Shown here: positions 15,881 to 24,776 of the stretch, in pieces
Layout of the letters: the number at the start of each line of letters is the position of its first letter
Position numbering within the stretch: the first letter of the stretch is position 1
NCBI GenBank assembly: GCA_046048875.1
Contig: JBJOFG010000014.1
Location: 248,001-312,000, forward strand
Direction: 5' to 3'
Length of the DNA stretch: 64,000 nucleotides
Source: CAIZGX01 sp046048875
Lineage (GTDB): Bacteria; Bacteroidota; Bacteroidia; Flavobacteriales_D; Sanyastnellaceae
The notes under the pieces: generated by a model
The model's input: the letters and a program-made list of their open reading frames with translations, nothing else
What the model was told of the DNA's origin: nothing
Databases searched by the model: none
Program-made: the position numbers and the translations under genes

Positions 15881-16771
15881 TTATTTTGAAAACGAAGGAG
15901 AAACTGTGGTCTCTTTTGTTTCTCTATTCAAAATATAAAATCCTTCTCCCGATTTATCGCCGAGTTTTTTCGCGGTAACCATATTCACCAACAAGGGACA
16001 TGGCGCGTATTTCGGATTGCCGAATCCATCGTGCATCACACGAAGAATAGCCAAGCATACGTCTAATCCAATGAAGTCCGCTAAGCGAAGTGGCCCCATC
16101 GGATGTCCCATTCCCAACTTCATAACAGTGTCTATTTCTTCAACACCAGCAACGCCTTCGTAAAGGGTGTATATAGCTTCGTTGATCATAGGCATTAAAA
16201 TGCGGTTCGCTACGAAACCAGGGTAGTCGTTAACTTCAACAGGAACTTTTCCAAGTTGCTTTGAAATTTCAAAAACCTTCTCGTTCACTTCATTTGAAGT
16301 GCTGTATCCGCGAATCACTTCAACCAATTTCATCACTGGAACTGGATTCATAAAGTGCATACCAATTACCTGAGAAGGTCTGTTGGTTACTGAAGCAATT
16401 TTGGTAATGCTTATGGAAGAAGTATTGGAAGCCAAGATGCAATTTGCGGGTGCATTCGCATCGAGGGTTTGAAAGATTTTCAATTTAAGATCAACGTTTT
16501 CTGTTGCAGCTTCAACTACAAGTTCTGCGTTGCTTACGCCGTTTTCAATAGAGTTGGAAGTGGTTAGGTTGGCAAGCGTTTGAGCCTTTTGCTCTTCGGT
16601 TAAAGTTCCTTTTGCAACTTGACGATCTAAGTTTTTCGAAATGGTAGCGATGGCTTTCTCCAATTGCGCTTCGCTAAGGTCAATCAATTGTACGTTGAAT
16701 CCGTTTTGTGCGAACACGTGCGCGATACCGTTACCCATGGTTCCAGCGCCAATAACTGCAATGTTTTTCAT
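15881..16771 (-). CDS. 3-hydroxybutyryl/3-hydroxyacyl-CoA dehydrogenase
   Basis: NAD-dependent oxidation of 3-hydroxyacyl-CoA, 296 residues from the ATG before KNIAVIGAG. The Rossmann motif GAGTMGNGIA is at residues 7-16; the catalytic histidine lies in MHFMNPVPVMKLVE with the glutamate of VEVI, and the family signature DYPGFVANRILMPMINEA follows. This is the short PaaH/Hbd type. The proximity to paaA and paaE suggests a role in phenylacetate degradation (beta-oxidation of the opened ring), but the same enzyme serves fatty-acid or butyrate metabolism. A start 18 bases upstream is in frame but adds six residues not typical of the family. It heads a probable operon with ribF. Confidence 0.92.
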   Translation of the reverse strand: MKNIAVIGAGTMGNGIAHVFAQNGFNVQLIDLSEAQLEKAIATISKNLDRQVAKGTLTEEQKAQTLANLTTSNSIENGVSNAELVVEAATENVDLKLKIFQTLDANAPANCILASNTSSISITKIASVTNRPSQVIGMHFMNPVPVMKLVEVIRGYSTSNEVNEKVFEISKQLGKVPVEVNDYPGFVANRILMPMINEAIYTLYEGVAGVEEIDTVMKLGMGHPMGPLRLADFIGLDVCLAILRVMHDGFGNPKYAPCPLLVNMVTAKKLGDKSGEGFYILNRETKETTVSPSFSK

Positions 16772-16802
16772 TGAAACAAATTTTTGCAAATATAGGGCGA
16801 AG

Positions 16803-17423
16803 CTAACTGAACTTTTTAATCAGTTCAGCCACGTTTCGAACCTCTAATTTCCGCATGATATTTTGGCGGTGTGTTTTTACAGTGAACTCACTTAAGAAAA
16901 GCAACTCAGCAATTTCTTTGTTTTGCTTCCCGCTTTTTAAGAATGCGACTATTTCTTTTTCGCGAGAGGTTAGGAGAACATTGTTGGGGTTAATTTGCTT
17001 CTCATTCACTTCAATGTTTGGATCGAAGTAATTGTGTCCTTTTAAAACAACCTTACAGGCATCTAGCAACACTTTCGTTCCACTATTCTTTAGAACATAT
17101 CCATTGAAGATTGAATCTTCAAGGTCGAGTTTGATTTCCCAAGGTTGATACATGCTCAGAGCAATAATTTTCAAAGCGGGAATAATTGATTTTATCTGCG
17201 ATAACTCCTCGATGCACAATTCTCCATTGAGATTAATGTCGGAAATCAAGAAGTCAATTTCTCGGCATTCATTTTTTCGTTCGAGCAGTTCTTTTTTGGA
17301 CGAAGCTACGAAGACTATGTGCACAGGGCGGTTCAGAATTAGGATGTTCCTAAGTCCTTCAATAAATAAGGGATGGTCTTCAATCAGACCAATCTTAATC
17401 AAATTAGCGTGAAAGTTCGACAT
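16803..17423 (-). CDS. LuxR/NarL-type response regulator
   Basis: DNA-binding response regulator of 206 residues. The receiver domain has the acidic pair in IGLIEDHPLF, the likely phosphoacceptor D62 in LISDINL, S/T near residue 93 (ALSMYQPW) and the lysine in VLKNSG. The C-terminal HTH_LuxR domain has LTSREKEIVAFLKSG and KEIAELLFLSEFTVKTHRQNIMRKL. Its start overlaps the end of the adjacent histidine kinase gene by 20 bases, so the two form a coupled pair. Targets are unknown; nearby candidate sites include the inverted repeat at 19333-19352. Confidence 0.94.
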   Translation of the reverse strand: MSNFHANLIKIGLIEDHPLFIEGLRNILILNRPVHIVFVASSKKELLERKNECREIDFLISDINLNGELCIEELSQIKSIIPALKIIALSMYQPWEIKLDLEDSIFNGYVLKNSGTKVLLDACKVVLKGHNYFDPNIEVNEKQINPNNVLLTSREKEIVAFLKSGKQNKEIAELLFLSEFTVKTHRQNIMRKLEVRNVAELIKKFS

Positions 17424-19260
17424 ATATTTTTACTCCTTTATTTGGTTCGCTGTTGAATTGAAAAATTCCCTTTTTAAAATCGAGCAGTTGTTTCATGCTT
17501 TCGAGGCCAAGGCCGTATTGGATGGTTTCCATATTACAACCAACTCCGTCGTCTTCAATGAATAGCTTTATTGAGGAAGATGGGTTTTCGCACATGATTT
17601 GTATAATTGCATTTCGAGCATGAGCGTGTTTTAGAATATTTTGAATTCCTTCTTGAATGATTTGAAACAGAATGATTTTTAAATTCTTTTCGAGATCCTC
17701 AATTTCTCCAATAACGTCGAGTTGAAAGTTACAAGAAGAACTCTTGTTGATTTGCGCAATGAATTGACTAACGCTTTCTCCGAGTCCAAATCTTTCAAGC
17801 ATCAATGGAGAGAGGTTGTGAGAAGCATTTCGAACGTCGTTCGCTATTTGTGAGGATTTCGCAATTATTCGCTCTAGTTCGATCGCAGGATTTGGATTGT
17901 TTTTCAATGCCTCCAAATCATAGCGCATGGCTGAAATTTCAGCGCCAATGTTATCATGCAAATATTGACTTATGCGCGTTAAGTCCTTTTCTTTTACCTC
18001 ATTCAATTTAGTGTTGTATTCAATTTTTTGGACGAGAAGTTCTTGAGTGAGTTGCAGCGATTGTTTGTGATAACTTAGGAATTTTCTGGCGATAATGATG
18101 CTCATGATTAAGCAGTCAATGGTGTAGATCAGGGGCAAGAAATGCTGAAAAATAAGTTTGTCTGGAAGCAACCCAACTTCGTAGAAATGATTGATGAAGT
18201 GAACACCTAAAAATAGAAAAACCGAAAAGGCTATAAGGACGGAATATTTTAAATTCTTCCGAATGGATTGAATAACGATAATGACGAGGATGGCGATTAA
18301 CAGACGTTGAAAGTTATGTGAAATGACCACTCCGTAATAGGCAATGTATGCGTGTACTTCTTCATTTTTACTAATGAAGTATAGGCTTGCAAAAACTAGG
18401 AACATTCCAATAAATGCAAAAAGCGTTACGCGTAAGGCTTTTCTTAATGTCTTGAAGTGATTTTTTGTTTCTAAGATCTGCTCGATGAAGGAAATGTAGA
18501 ATATCATTCCTAGAATTAAAGAGATGGGCCTTATGAAGTCGATGTTTTTACCTGATGAGTAGGCAAGGAGCCAGTTTGCAAATCCGAAGTCGCTCACGGA
18601 GTATATGAGCATGAAAATCAGAAAGAAGAAATAGGTTAAGTATACTTTTTCTTTGATGAAAATAAAAAGCACCATGGAAACAATGCAGATTACGGCTACA
18701 ATTCCAATGAGCCAACCGAAGAGAATTGTTTCTTGAGTCAAACGTTTCTCAAGGAAAGTCATGCTGGCTAGATGAATATTCGCAGTGAGTATTTCTTTTC
18801 GTTTATCAATCAGTATGAGCACATAGCTGCAGGTTTCAGGAGGTTTTGAAAATACGTAGTTTAATCCAATGACTTCACGAGTTTGAAAGGCATAGTGATC
18901 ACCTGTTGGTTGCTGTTCTTTGACCACGGAGTAGTTTTGGTCAAGCCACCACGCTTGAATGTGGTTGATATGTGGATTCGTAATTACGAGGTAATTATTA
19001 TTTGTATTAACCTCGTTAGCTAATGGCATTAAAATCCAGAGTTGACCATTTAAGTTGCTCAGCTTGGATGGAATAGCTGGTGTGAATTGATTTTTGTTCT
19101 TGTAAAAATTCGAGATTGACCTGTCTTGGGAAGAGTCAATCCAAGTCAGACTATTCGTGGGAAAAGAGGTGTGCTGTTCGTTGATATAGAAATTCAGCTC
19201 GCTCTGTGAGTTTACAGTTAGAGTGAGCAAGAAAAGAGTTATGACTAAAGAGAATTTCAT
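17404..19260 (-). CDS. Sensor histidine kinase with 7TMR-DISM sensor region
   Basis: Membrane histidine kinase of 618 residues, partner of the LuxR-type regulator. It has a signal peptide (ending near TVNSQ), an extracellular 7TMR-DISM extracellular-type domain (about 20-165), seven hydrophobic helices from about 178 to 395 (7TMR-DISM), a coiled coil, then a HisKA_3-like dimerisation helix with H435 in QYLHDNIGAEISAM, and an HATPase domain with QNILKHAHA (N box) and EDDGVGCN (G1 box). The extracellular domain resembles carbohydrate-binding modules, so a sugar or similar ligand is possible. A candidate promoter lies just upstream (TTG-N22-TATATTCG). Confidence 0.92.
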   Translation of the reverse strand: MKFSLVITLFLLTLTVNSQSELNFYINEQHTSFPTNSLTWIDSSQDRSISNFYKNKNQFTPAIPSKLSNLNGQLWILMPLANEVNTNNNYLVITNPHINHIQAWWLDQNYSVVKEQQPTGDHYAFQTREVIGLNYVFSKPPETCSYVLILIDKRKEILTANIHLASMTFLEKRLTQETILFGWLIGIVAVICIVSMVLFIFIKEKVYLTYFFFLIFMLIYSVSDFGFANWLLAYSSGKNIDFIRPISLILGMIFYISFIEQILETKNHFKTLRKALRVTLFAFIGMFLVFASLYFISKNEEVHAYIAYYGVVISHNFQRLLIAILVIIVIQSIRKNLKYSVLIAFSVFLFLGVHFINHFYEVGLLPDKLIFQHFLPLIYTIDCLIMSIIIARKFLSYHKQSLQLTQELLVQKIEYNTKLNEVKEKDLTRISQYLHDNIGAEISAMRYDLEALKNNPNPAIELERIIAKSSQIANDVRNASHNLSPLMLERFGLGESVSQFIAQINKSSSCNFQLDVIGEIEDLEKNLKIILFQIIQEGIQNILKHAHARNAIIQIMCENPSSSIKLFIEDDGVGCNMETIQYGLGLESMKQLLDFKKGIFQFNSEPNKGVKIYVELSR

Positions 19261-19277
19261 ATACTTTTCGGCATCTT

Positions 19278-19310
19278 CGAATATAGGGATTCTCCAATGT
19301 TAATAAACAA
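19278..19310 (-). promoter_or_regulatory. Candidate promoter of the histidine kinase operon
   Basis: On the minus strand TTG (19308-19310), 22 bases, TATATTCG (19278-19285), one mismatch to TAnnTTTG. The predicted start lies about 10 bases before the kinase ATG at 19260. Confidence 0.45.
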
Positions 19311-19332
19311 GGAAGGGAAGAGCTTTGTTTAA

Positions 19333-19352
19333 TATACTCTATTTGGAGTATA
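19333..19352. promoter_or_regulatory. Inverted repeat TATACTC-N6-GAGTATA between TPR and kinase genes
   Basis: A perfect 7-bp inverted repeat with a six-base loop lies two bases after the end of the TPR gene and about 25 bases upstream of the kinase promoter. No long T-run follows, so it is a weak terminator at best. It could also be an operator for the response regulator encoded downstream. Confidence 0.45.
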
Positions 19353-19354
19353 CA

Positions 19355-21160
19355 CTATTGAATATCGCCTTTGAGTGCGCGATAACGTTTACGAGCGTCG
19401 ATGACGAACAAACTTCCTGGGAAGTCGTTCAGTAGGCGCTCGTAATGCGTTTGGGCCTTTGCTAAATCTTTAAAATGTCGTTCTTCTACTTCGGCCATGG
19501 CAAACAAAGCATCGTCGCCATAGATACCTTCAAAGTGAACGTTTACCAATTCAGTATACAGTTCCATGGACTTCTCGAAGTTTCCTTGTTTTCGATAGAT
19601 ATTCGCTTTTGTGAAAAGAATTTCGTCGGTTAATGAATGCCCAGGAAATGCTGTGGTTATGCTATCCAGTGTTTGAAAGCACAAACCGAATTGATTTTGA
19701 TAAGCCAGGAGCTCAGCACGCGCATACTGCATCATGGGCAAGGGAATGGTATCCATGTTGAAGTTGTCGGTGATAAGCAACGAGAGTTGTAACGCGTTGT
19801 TTGAAATGAGTTTAGAAGTCGAAGCTTTGAGCACATCTAATTGTCCTTGCGCCCATTCAAAGTCACCTGTATAGAAAGAAATTTTCGCATTGCGGAATTT
19901 CGCTTCATGTCCCAAAACATCGTCTTTGAAGTCTAATTCAATTTGTGAAAATAAAAGCGATGCTTCCCAGATTTTGTTTTGGAACAAAAGCACATCACCC
20001 AATTCCAATTTGATCTCCGCTAGTGTTTTCGCGTTTACTCCACCCAGCGCCAGCGCTTCTTTCAGTAAGATCTCAGAGTCTTTAGAATTATTTAAATAAA
20101 ACGTTTTAAGATGCGCCCAGTCCTTTTTTAAGATGGCCAATTCGTTCGCTTGAACAATGTCTTTTTGAATGGTTGCATATTCGCTGTCAAGGGCAAGATA
20201 TTCTTCGTTTGTACTGAATTCATTTTGCTTCAAGAGAAGACTTAATGTTTGAAGTTTGCGCACGCACGCTTGCTGATAGAAAACGGAAGACTTGCCTTTT
20301 GCAATAACAGCGTTGTAGCATTTGTTTGCAACGGCATATTCTTCGTTGTTTGTAGCCTGAATGGCCAAATTCATCAAACGATTTCCATTCTCGTTGTTCC
20401 GTTTATCAAGAGCATTCAATTGAATAAATGCACCGTTAAAATCGCGACGTTGCATAAGAAACCACGCCAAAAATTCCGAGTAAATGGAAGTTGTTGGTTC
20501 AAGTTGAATGCGCTTCAGTACGAGCGTTTTCAGGTCGTTACACCGTGCGTCGTCTTCCTGAAAATCGACCAATTGCATCAAAGAAGTTTCTACCTGACCT
20601 AGGTATGAAGGATCTTCTTTCAAGATGTCCATGTAGGCCTCGCACATGCCTTGAAAATTCCCAAGAGACCCTTGAACACCTGCAATTTCAAACGAATAGG
20701 TGTATCCATCTTTCCCTTGAGTCTTTCCTTTCTCATAGGTCTTCAATGCCCATGCATAAAGATTGACTTCTAAAAATTTTTGTCCCAATTCAAGAATGGG
20801 CATGCGGTAGGCCGGTGTTTTGTCGAGCGCTGTTTGGTATGCATCTGCCGCATTCTTGTCGTGTTTGAAGTGCGAATACAAATTACCTAAATCAACATAA
20901 AGTGTTACGTCTTTGGTTTGCTTGAGTCTCCGTTTAATAAGGCTTTCAGCGTCTTTCTCTAGTTCAAGTTGAATAAGAGTGGACTTGTAATTTTCGAAAA
21001 TTTCATCTTCAAAACCTTCTTTTGAAAGTTTATCATAATACATTTTCGCTTCGGTGAACTGTCCGTTATGAAAGTACTGTTCTGCTATTTCAAAATCACG
21101 CTGACCGAACGAACATTCGGTAGCAAGGATCAAAAGAGCTATGAGCCAGAGCTTTTTCAT
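19355..21160 (-). CDS. Exported TPR-repeat protein
   Basis: A 601-residue protein with a signal peptide (KKLWLIALLILATECSFGQ) followed almost entirely by helical tetratricopeptide-type repeats, clearest at the N-terminus (FEIAEQYFHNGQFTEAKMYYDKL, VDLGNLYSHFKHDKNAADAY) and C-terminus (LFTKANIYRKQGNFEKSMELY, LFAMAEVEERHFKDLAKAQTHYERLL). No catalytic motif is seen. It probably acts as a periplasmic or outer-membrane-associated scaffold. The gene is preceded by a small lipoprotein gene (3 bases apart) and serS, all in the same direction, so lipoprotein and TPR protein may work together at the envelope. One copy of the recurring ACCGAA-N6-TTCGGT palindrome lies in its signal-peptide region (21104-21121). 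Confidence 0.85.
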   Translation of the reverse strand: MKKLWLIALLILATECSFGQRDFEIAEQYFHNGQFTEAKMYYDKLSKEGFEDEIFENYKSTLIQLELEKDAESLIKRRLKQTKDVTLYVDLGNLYSHFKHDKNAADAYQTALDKTPAYRMPILELGQKFLEVNLYAWALKTYEKGKTQGKDGYTYSFEIAGVQGSLGNFQGMCEAYMDILKEDPSYLGQVETSLMQLVDFQEDDARCNDLKTLVLKRIQLEPTTSIYSEFLAWFLMQRRDFNGAFIQLNALDKRNNENGNRLMNLAIQATNNEEYAVANKCYNAVIAKGKSSVFYQQACVRKLQTLSLLLKQNEFSTNEEYLALDSEYATIQKDIVQANELAILKKDWAHLKTFYLNNSKDSEILLKEALALGGVNAKTLAEIKLELGDVLLFQNKIWEASLLFSQIELDFKDDVLGHEAKFRNAKISFYTGDFEWAQGQLDVLKASTSKLISNNALQLSLLITDNFNMDTIPLPMMQYARAELLAYQNQFGLCFQTLDSITTAFPGHSLTDEILFTKANIYRKQGNFEKSMELYTELVNVHFEGIYGDDALFAMAEVEERHFKDLAKAQTHYERLLNDFPGSLFVIDARKRYRALKGDIQ

Positions 21161-21163
21161 GGT

Positions 21164-21736
21164 TTATTTTGAAGCAGCAGATATGCTGTCGCACCAGAAT
21201 TTTACTTGGTTGTAGTAGCGTGCAAATCGATTGTTAATTGAATCGGATTTTTGGTTGATGAATTCAATCTCCTTCACCAAAGCGGCATTGATGGTTTTCT
21301 CTTGTTGAATTTGTTTCTTCAAGTAGTCGTCATTGATTTCGTTACCCACGGCATCGTGTGTGGCGTTTTCGTTCAATGCTTTTTTTAACGATGAAAGTTG
21401 CTCTCTTGAAACGGTAAGTCCATTTGCAATGTTTTCACGACGTTTTCCAAATTCAGGAATAAGCTTGCGAATGCTGCGATAGGCCGTTAGTTCAAAAGCG
21501 ATACTTTTTTTCATATCGCCTTTGTAATTTTCTTGAATGTAGTCGAGGTGTTTGTTAACCGTATCCACCTTCGCTTGAAGTTCGTCTAGGTTGAGTTTCT
21601 CGTATGAAAGCGCAACGGATTCAAGTGCATTCGAAATAGAATCAACCTGTTTGACATATTCGGTTCTATCCGGTGGTGTACATGAATGCATAGACAGCAA
21701 GAGTGCAGTAGCCGTGAAGAAGTATAGTATGCGCAT
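21164..21736 (-). CDS. Small coiled-coil lipoprotein
   Basis: 190-residue predicted lipoprotein: signal peptide with lipobox LSMHSC, so lipidated at that cysteine, then a long charged, helical region with heptad-like spacing (NALESVALSYEKLNLDEL, KKQIQQEKTINAALVKEIEF). I do not recognise a named family. The ATG at 21736 is chosen; a TTG two codons earlier is possible but adds nothing. It lies 9 bases after serS and 3 before the TPR gene. Its place right before a TPR protein suggests an envelope pair; function unknown. Confidence 0.78.
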   Translation of the reverse strand: MRILYFFTATALLLSMHSCTPPDRTEYVKQVDSISNALESVALSYEKLNLDELQAKVDTVNKHLDYIQENYKGDMKKSIAFELTAYRSIRKLIPEFGKRRENIANGLTVSREQLSSLKKALNENATHDAVGNEINDDYLKKQIQQEKTINAALVKEIEFINQKSDSINNRFARYYNQVKFWCDSISAASK

Positions 21737-21745
21737 ATCCAATGT

Positions 21746-23014
21746 TTAAATTCGTTCAAATCCGCAGTATGGAACCAAGGCGTGAGGTATACGAATACCG
21801 TTTTCGTCTTGGTGATTTTCCAACAATGCAGCCACTATACGAGGTAACGCAAGCGCGCTGCCGTTTAGTGTATGCACCAGTTGTGTTTTACCGTCGGCGC
21901 CTTTGTAGCGACACTTCAAGCGATTGGCTTGGAACGTTTCGAAGTTCGAAGTAGAGCTTACTTCCAACCAACGCTCTTGTGCTGCTGAATACACCTCGAA
22001 ATCGTAAGTAAGTGATGATGTGAATCCCATGTCTCCGCCGCAAAGACGAAGAATGCGGAAGGGAAGCTCGAGTTTATTCAAAAGTCCTTTCACGTGGTTC
22101 ACCATTTCTTCAAGAAGGGCATAGCTGTCTTCTTGCTTTGACAGCTGAACGATTTCTACTTTATCGAATTGGTGAAGGCGATTCAATCCGCGAACATCCT
22201 TTCCGTAACTACCTGCTTCTCTTCTGAAGCAAGGCGTGTACCCGGTAAGTTTAATTGGAAGTTGTTCTTCCTTCAACAATACGTCGCGATATAAATTGGT
22301 TAACGGAACTTCAGCGGTAGGGATTAAATACAAGTCGTCTACCCCAACGTGGTACATCTGTCCCTCTTTGTCGGGAAGCTGTCCTGTTCCATAACCACTC
22401 GCTTCATTCACCATGTGAGGAACCTGATGTTCTATGTATCCTGCTTTTTGTGCTTCGTCTAAAAAGAAATTGATAAGCGCTCTTTGAAGACGTGCTCCCT
22501 TTCCGGTGTATACAGGGAATCCAGCGCCTGTGATTTTAACACCTAATTCAAAATCAATCAGCTTATGCTTCTCGCATAATTCCCAATGAGGAAGTTTACT
22601 TTCGCCAAGGTTTGTTGTTTCTCCAGAAGAATAAACCACTTCGTTTTCTTCCGCTCCTTTTCCGAACACCACACTTTCATGCGGAACGTTAGGAACTTGG
22701 TAAAGCAATTGCTTCAGTTCTTCCTCAAGTTGAGAAAGGTTAGTCTCAATGCCTTTGCACTCTTCTTTGATCTCGGTGGTGCGCACCTTCATGCCATCGG
22801 CTTCTTCTCTTTTTCCTTCTTTAAAAAGATCGCCAATGGTCTTTGATATTTTGTTCGACTCGGCTAAAAGATTGTCGAGTTCATTTTGAAGTTTACGACG
22901 TGATTCGTCTACAGAAATAATAGACTGAACGGTTGCTGAAAAATCTTTGTTTCGCTTAGCTAAACCGTTAAGCGCTTTCTCTGTGTTCTCTCTTAAATAG
23001 GGTACTTGAAGCAT
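21746..23014 (-). CDS. serS: Seryl-tRNA synthetase
   Basis: Charges tRNA-Ser with serine, cytoplasmic, class II synthetase, 422 residues (normal length). The N-terminal long antiparallel coiled coil that binds the tRNA arm spans about residues 28-105. The class II motif 2 is TPCFRREAGSYGKDVRGLNRLHQFDKVE (shown in part: FRREAGSYG) and motif 3 is LNGSALALPRIVAALLENHQ (NGSALALPR). TAEVPLTNLYRD is the family's serine-binding loop. It is followed closely by the lipoprotein gene in the same orientation. No T-box or other leader is seen before the ATG. Confidence 0.98.
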   Translation of the reverse strand: MLQVPYLRENTEKALNGLAKRNKDFSATVQSIISVDESRRKLQNELDNLLAESNKISKTIGDLFKEGKREEADGMKVRTTEIKEECKGIETNLSQLEEELKQLLYQVPNVPHESVVFGKGAEENEVVYSSGETTNLGESKLPHWELCEKHKLIDFELGVKITGAGFPVYTGKGARLQRALINFFLDEAQKAGYIEHQVPHMVNEASGYGTGQLPDKEGQMYHVGVDDLYLIPTAEVPLTNLYRDVLLKEEQLPIKLTGYTPCFRREAGSYGKDVRGLNRLHQFDKVEIVQLSKQEDSYALLEEMVNHVKGLLNKLELPFRILRLCGGDMGFTSSLTYDFEVYSAAQERWLEVSSTSNFETFQANRLKCRYKGADGKTQLVHTLNGSALALPRIVAALLENHQDENGIRIPHALVPYCGFERI

Positions 23015-23044
23015 GTGACGAAGTTACTTGATGTTGGATAAAAT

Positions 23045-23077
23045 AAAAAACTCCCGACCAAAAGATCGAGAGTTTTT
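23045..23077 (-). terminator. Terminator of rplU-rpmA operon
   Basis: On the minus strand the stem ACTCTCGATC pairs with GGTCGGGAGT (two U.G pairs) around a TTTT loop, followed by a T-run. The wobble pairs work only in the minus-strand RNA, so it acts on the ribosomal operon 26 bases upstream and isolates serS. Confidence 0.85.
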
Positions 23078-23102
23078 GAAAATTGTTGAGACGAACTCTC
23101 GA

Positions 23103-23363
23103 TTACGCCTGTGCAGGAACAACCGAAACGAACGACTTGTTGTCTTTCTTCTTACGGAATTCTACAACTCCGTCTGTCAAAGCGTATAACGTGTGGTCTT
23201 TACCAACCCCTACGTTTAAACCAGCATTGTGACGAGTACCGCGCTGACGCACGATAATGTTACCAGCAATACAAGTTTGTCCGCCAAATAATTTTACACC
23301 TAAGCGTTTGCTTTCCGATTCGCGGCCGTTTTTCGACGAACCGACACCTTTCTTGTGAGCCAT
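23103..23363 (-). CDS. rpmA: 50S ribosomal protein L27
   Basis: Large-subunit ribosomal protein near the peptidyl-transferase centre, 86 residues. It starts MAHKKGVGSSKNGRES, the mature-type N-terminus without the processed extension seen in Firmicutes. The central GGQTCIAGNIIVRQRGT segment is diagnostic. It follows rplU by 19 bases and ends in a hairpin terminator, the usual two-gene operon. Confidence 0.98.
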   Translation of the reverse strand: MAHKKGVGSSKNGRESESKRLGVKLFGGQTCIAGNIIVRQRGTRHNAGLNVGVGKDHTLYALTDGVVEFRKKKDNKSFVSVVPAQA

Positions 23364-23382
23364 TGTTTTTTAGGATTAGGGA

Positions 23383-23691
23383 TTAACCGATTTTTTCAAT
23401 TACTATTTCTGTCAAATAAGCACGGAAACCGTTCTTCTTTTGATAGCCTTTACGGCGTTTCTTTTTGAAGATAATTACTTTATCTCCTTTAAGGTGATTC
23501 ACTACGCGTGCGGTGACCTTAACACCTTCTACAGCTGGGGCGCCAACAGTGATCGAACCGTTATCATCAGTCAAAAGAACGCGGTCGAATTCAACCTGAG
23601 TTCCTTCTTCGTTTTGAAGACGATTAACGAAGATCTGCTGATCTTTTTGTACTTTGTACTGATGCCCTGCTATTTCAACAATTGCGTACAT
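23383..23691 (-). CDS. rplU: 50S ribosomal protein L21
   Basis: Large-subunit ribosomal protein L21, 102 residues, with the family start MYAIVEIAGHQYKVQKDQ and the conserved basic segment KVIIFKKKRRKGYQKKNGFR that contacts 23S rRNA. It is the first gene of the rplU-rpmA operon. A strong promoter (TTG-N19-TATATTTG) lies about 40 bases upstream. The short leader contains AT-rich sequence only; I see no elaborate autoregulatory structure. Confidence 0.98.
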   Translation of the reverse strand: MYAIVEIAGHQYKVQKDQQIFVNRLQNEEGTQVEFDRVLLTDDNGSITVGAPAVEGVKVTARVVNHLKGDKVIIFKKKRRKGYQKKNGFRAYLTEIVIEKIG

Positions 23692-23730
23692 AACGTTAAT
23701 TTTTAATTAGTTTTTCCCGATTAAGGGGTG

Positions 23731-23760
23731 CAAATATACACATTCTTTGTTTGAAAACAA
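23731..23760 (-). promoter_or_regulatory. Promoter TTG-N19-TATATTTG of rplU-rpmA
   Basis: Minus strand: TTG (23758-23760), 19 bases, TATATTTG (23731-23738). Exact match at optimal spacing; start of transcription near 23725, leaving a leader of about 33 bases to the rplU ATG. Confidence 0.8.
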
Positions 23761-23775
23761 TATCTTTTTTAAGAT

Positions 23776-23882
23776 TCCCTTTGGGATGTATCCGCTTTGC
23801 GGACTTATCCCTTCGGGATGTATCCGCTTTGCGGACTTATCCCTTCGGGATGTATCTGCTTTGCGGACTTATCCCTTCGGGA
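23776..23882. repeat. Hairpin array C (32-bp period, two alternating triloop hairpins)
   Basis: TCCC-TTT-GGGA (23776) then alternating TCCGC-TTT-GCGGA and TCCC-TTC-GGGA, separated by TGTA on one side and CTTA on the other, repeating every 32 bp: TCCGC units at 23791, 23823 and 23855 (last one TCTGC, giving a T.G pair), TCCC units at 23808, 23840 and 23872. All loops are three bases. The EamA transporter gene ends inside: its last codons LPKG and the TAA stop are the final TCCC-TTC-GGGA hairpin plus the CTTA spacer read on the minus strand. Confidence 0.9.
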
Positions 23883-24774
23883 GTTTATTCACCAAATAAA
23901 TCCCTGTAAGAATAATCCCTGCAAAGGCGCCATGAAGCCAGGTGAACGGCTCGCCATCATAGACTCCCCATAAAATAGCCACTACGGGAATGAGGTAGGT
24001 GATGGACGAAGCGGCGAGCGCGCCAACCTTCTGCGTGAATCGAAAGAATAGGATGTTCCCAAGGGCAGTACCGAGAATGGCCAAGGTTGCTATAAATCCG
24101 AAACTGCGCCACCCGTGTGTATTGGTTTGAAGAATTTCCATTGTGCCGTCGCCAGCGATCAAGATCCAACAAGGAATTCCAATGACCAACAGTGAAAAGG
24201 CTGAAATGGCAAATGAAGGAACGCCATGCAATTTGCTGTGAATCGTATTCACGCTGAATCCGTAGCTTACAGTGGCGAGAACAATAAGCATGCTGTAAGC
24301 CATGTTCTTCGAATCGCCCAATCCTCGAAGACTAATGAGGCACACGGCACCGATAAGTCCAAGCGTTACACCCACGATTTGCATTTTGCGGACCGACTTC
24401 TTAAAGACAAGGTATCCGACAATCAATGTAAAGAGTGGGGTGAGAGCATTCAAGATGCCCGACATGCTCGAATGCAAGAACATTTGCGAATTCGTGAAAA
24501 GGAAAGCTGGTATGCCGCTTCCTAACATTCCAACGACAACATACCACCAAATGAGTTCACGCTTGAGCCAGCTTTTAAAAATGAAAGCGAAGGGAAGCAT
24601 GACCAATGAAGCTATGCCTAAGCGTAAAGCCGCAACTTGATTTGGAGAAAAGACAGGAACCTGAAGGCCATTGGCGTCAAAGGCGAACATGCCTCGCTTC
24701 ATGAGAATGAAAGAGCTTCCCCAGATGATTGCCAAAATGACAATAACGGGGAAGCTACGCCAATTGCCTTTCAT
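23869..24774 (-). CDS. EamA/DMT family transporter
   Basis: Inner-membrane protein of 301 residues with ten predicted hydrophobic helices arranged as two EamA repeats of five, the fold of the drug/metabolite transporter superfamily. The N-terminus VIVILAIIWGSSFILMKRG and the second-repeat ITYLIPVVAILWGVYDGE are family signatures. Such proteins export metabolites or amino acids, but the substrate cannot be predicted. The final four residues and the stop come from hairpin array C, so the original C-terminus may have been altered. It lies directly after a T9SS secreted protein gene on the same strand (2-base gap). Confidence 0.9.
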   Translation of the reverse strand: MKGNWRSFPVIVILAIIWGSSFILMKRGMFAFDANGLQVPVFSPNQVAALRLGIASLVMLPFAFIFKSWLKRELIWWYVVVGMLGSGIPAFLFTNSQMFLHSSMSGILNALTPLFTLIVGYLVFKKSVRKMQIVGVTLGLIGAVCLISLRGLGDSKNMAYSMLIVLATVSYGFSVNTIHSKLHGVPSFAISAFSLLVIGIPCWILIAGDGTMEILQTNTHGWRSFGFIATLAILGTALGNILFFRFTQKVGALAASSITYLIPVVAILWGVYDGEPFTWLHGAFAGIILTGIYLVNKLPKG

Positions 24775-24776
24775 TC

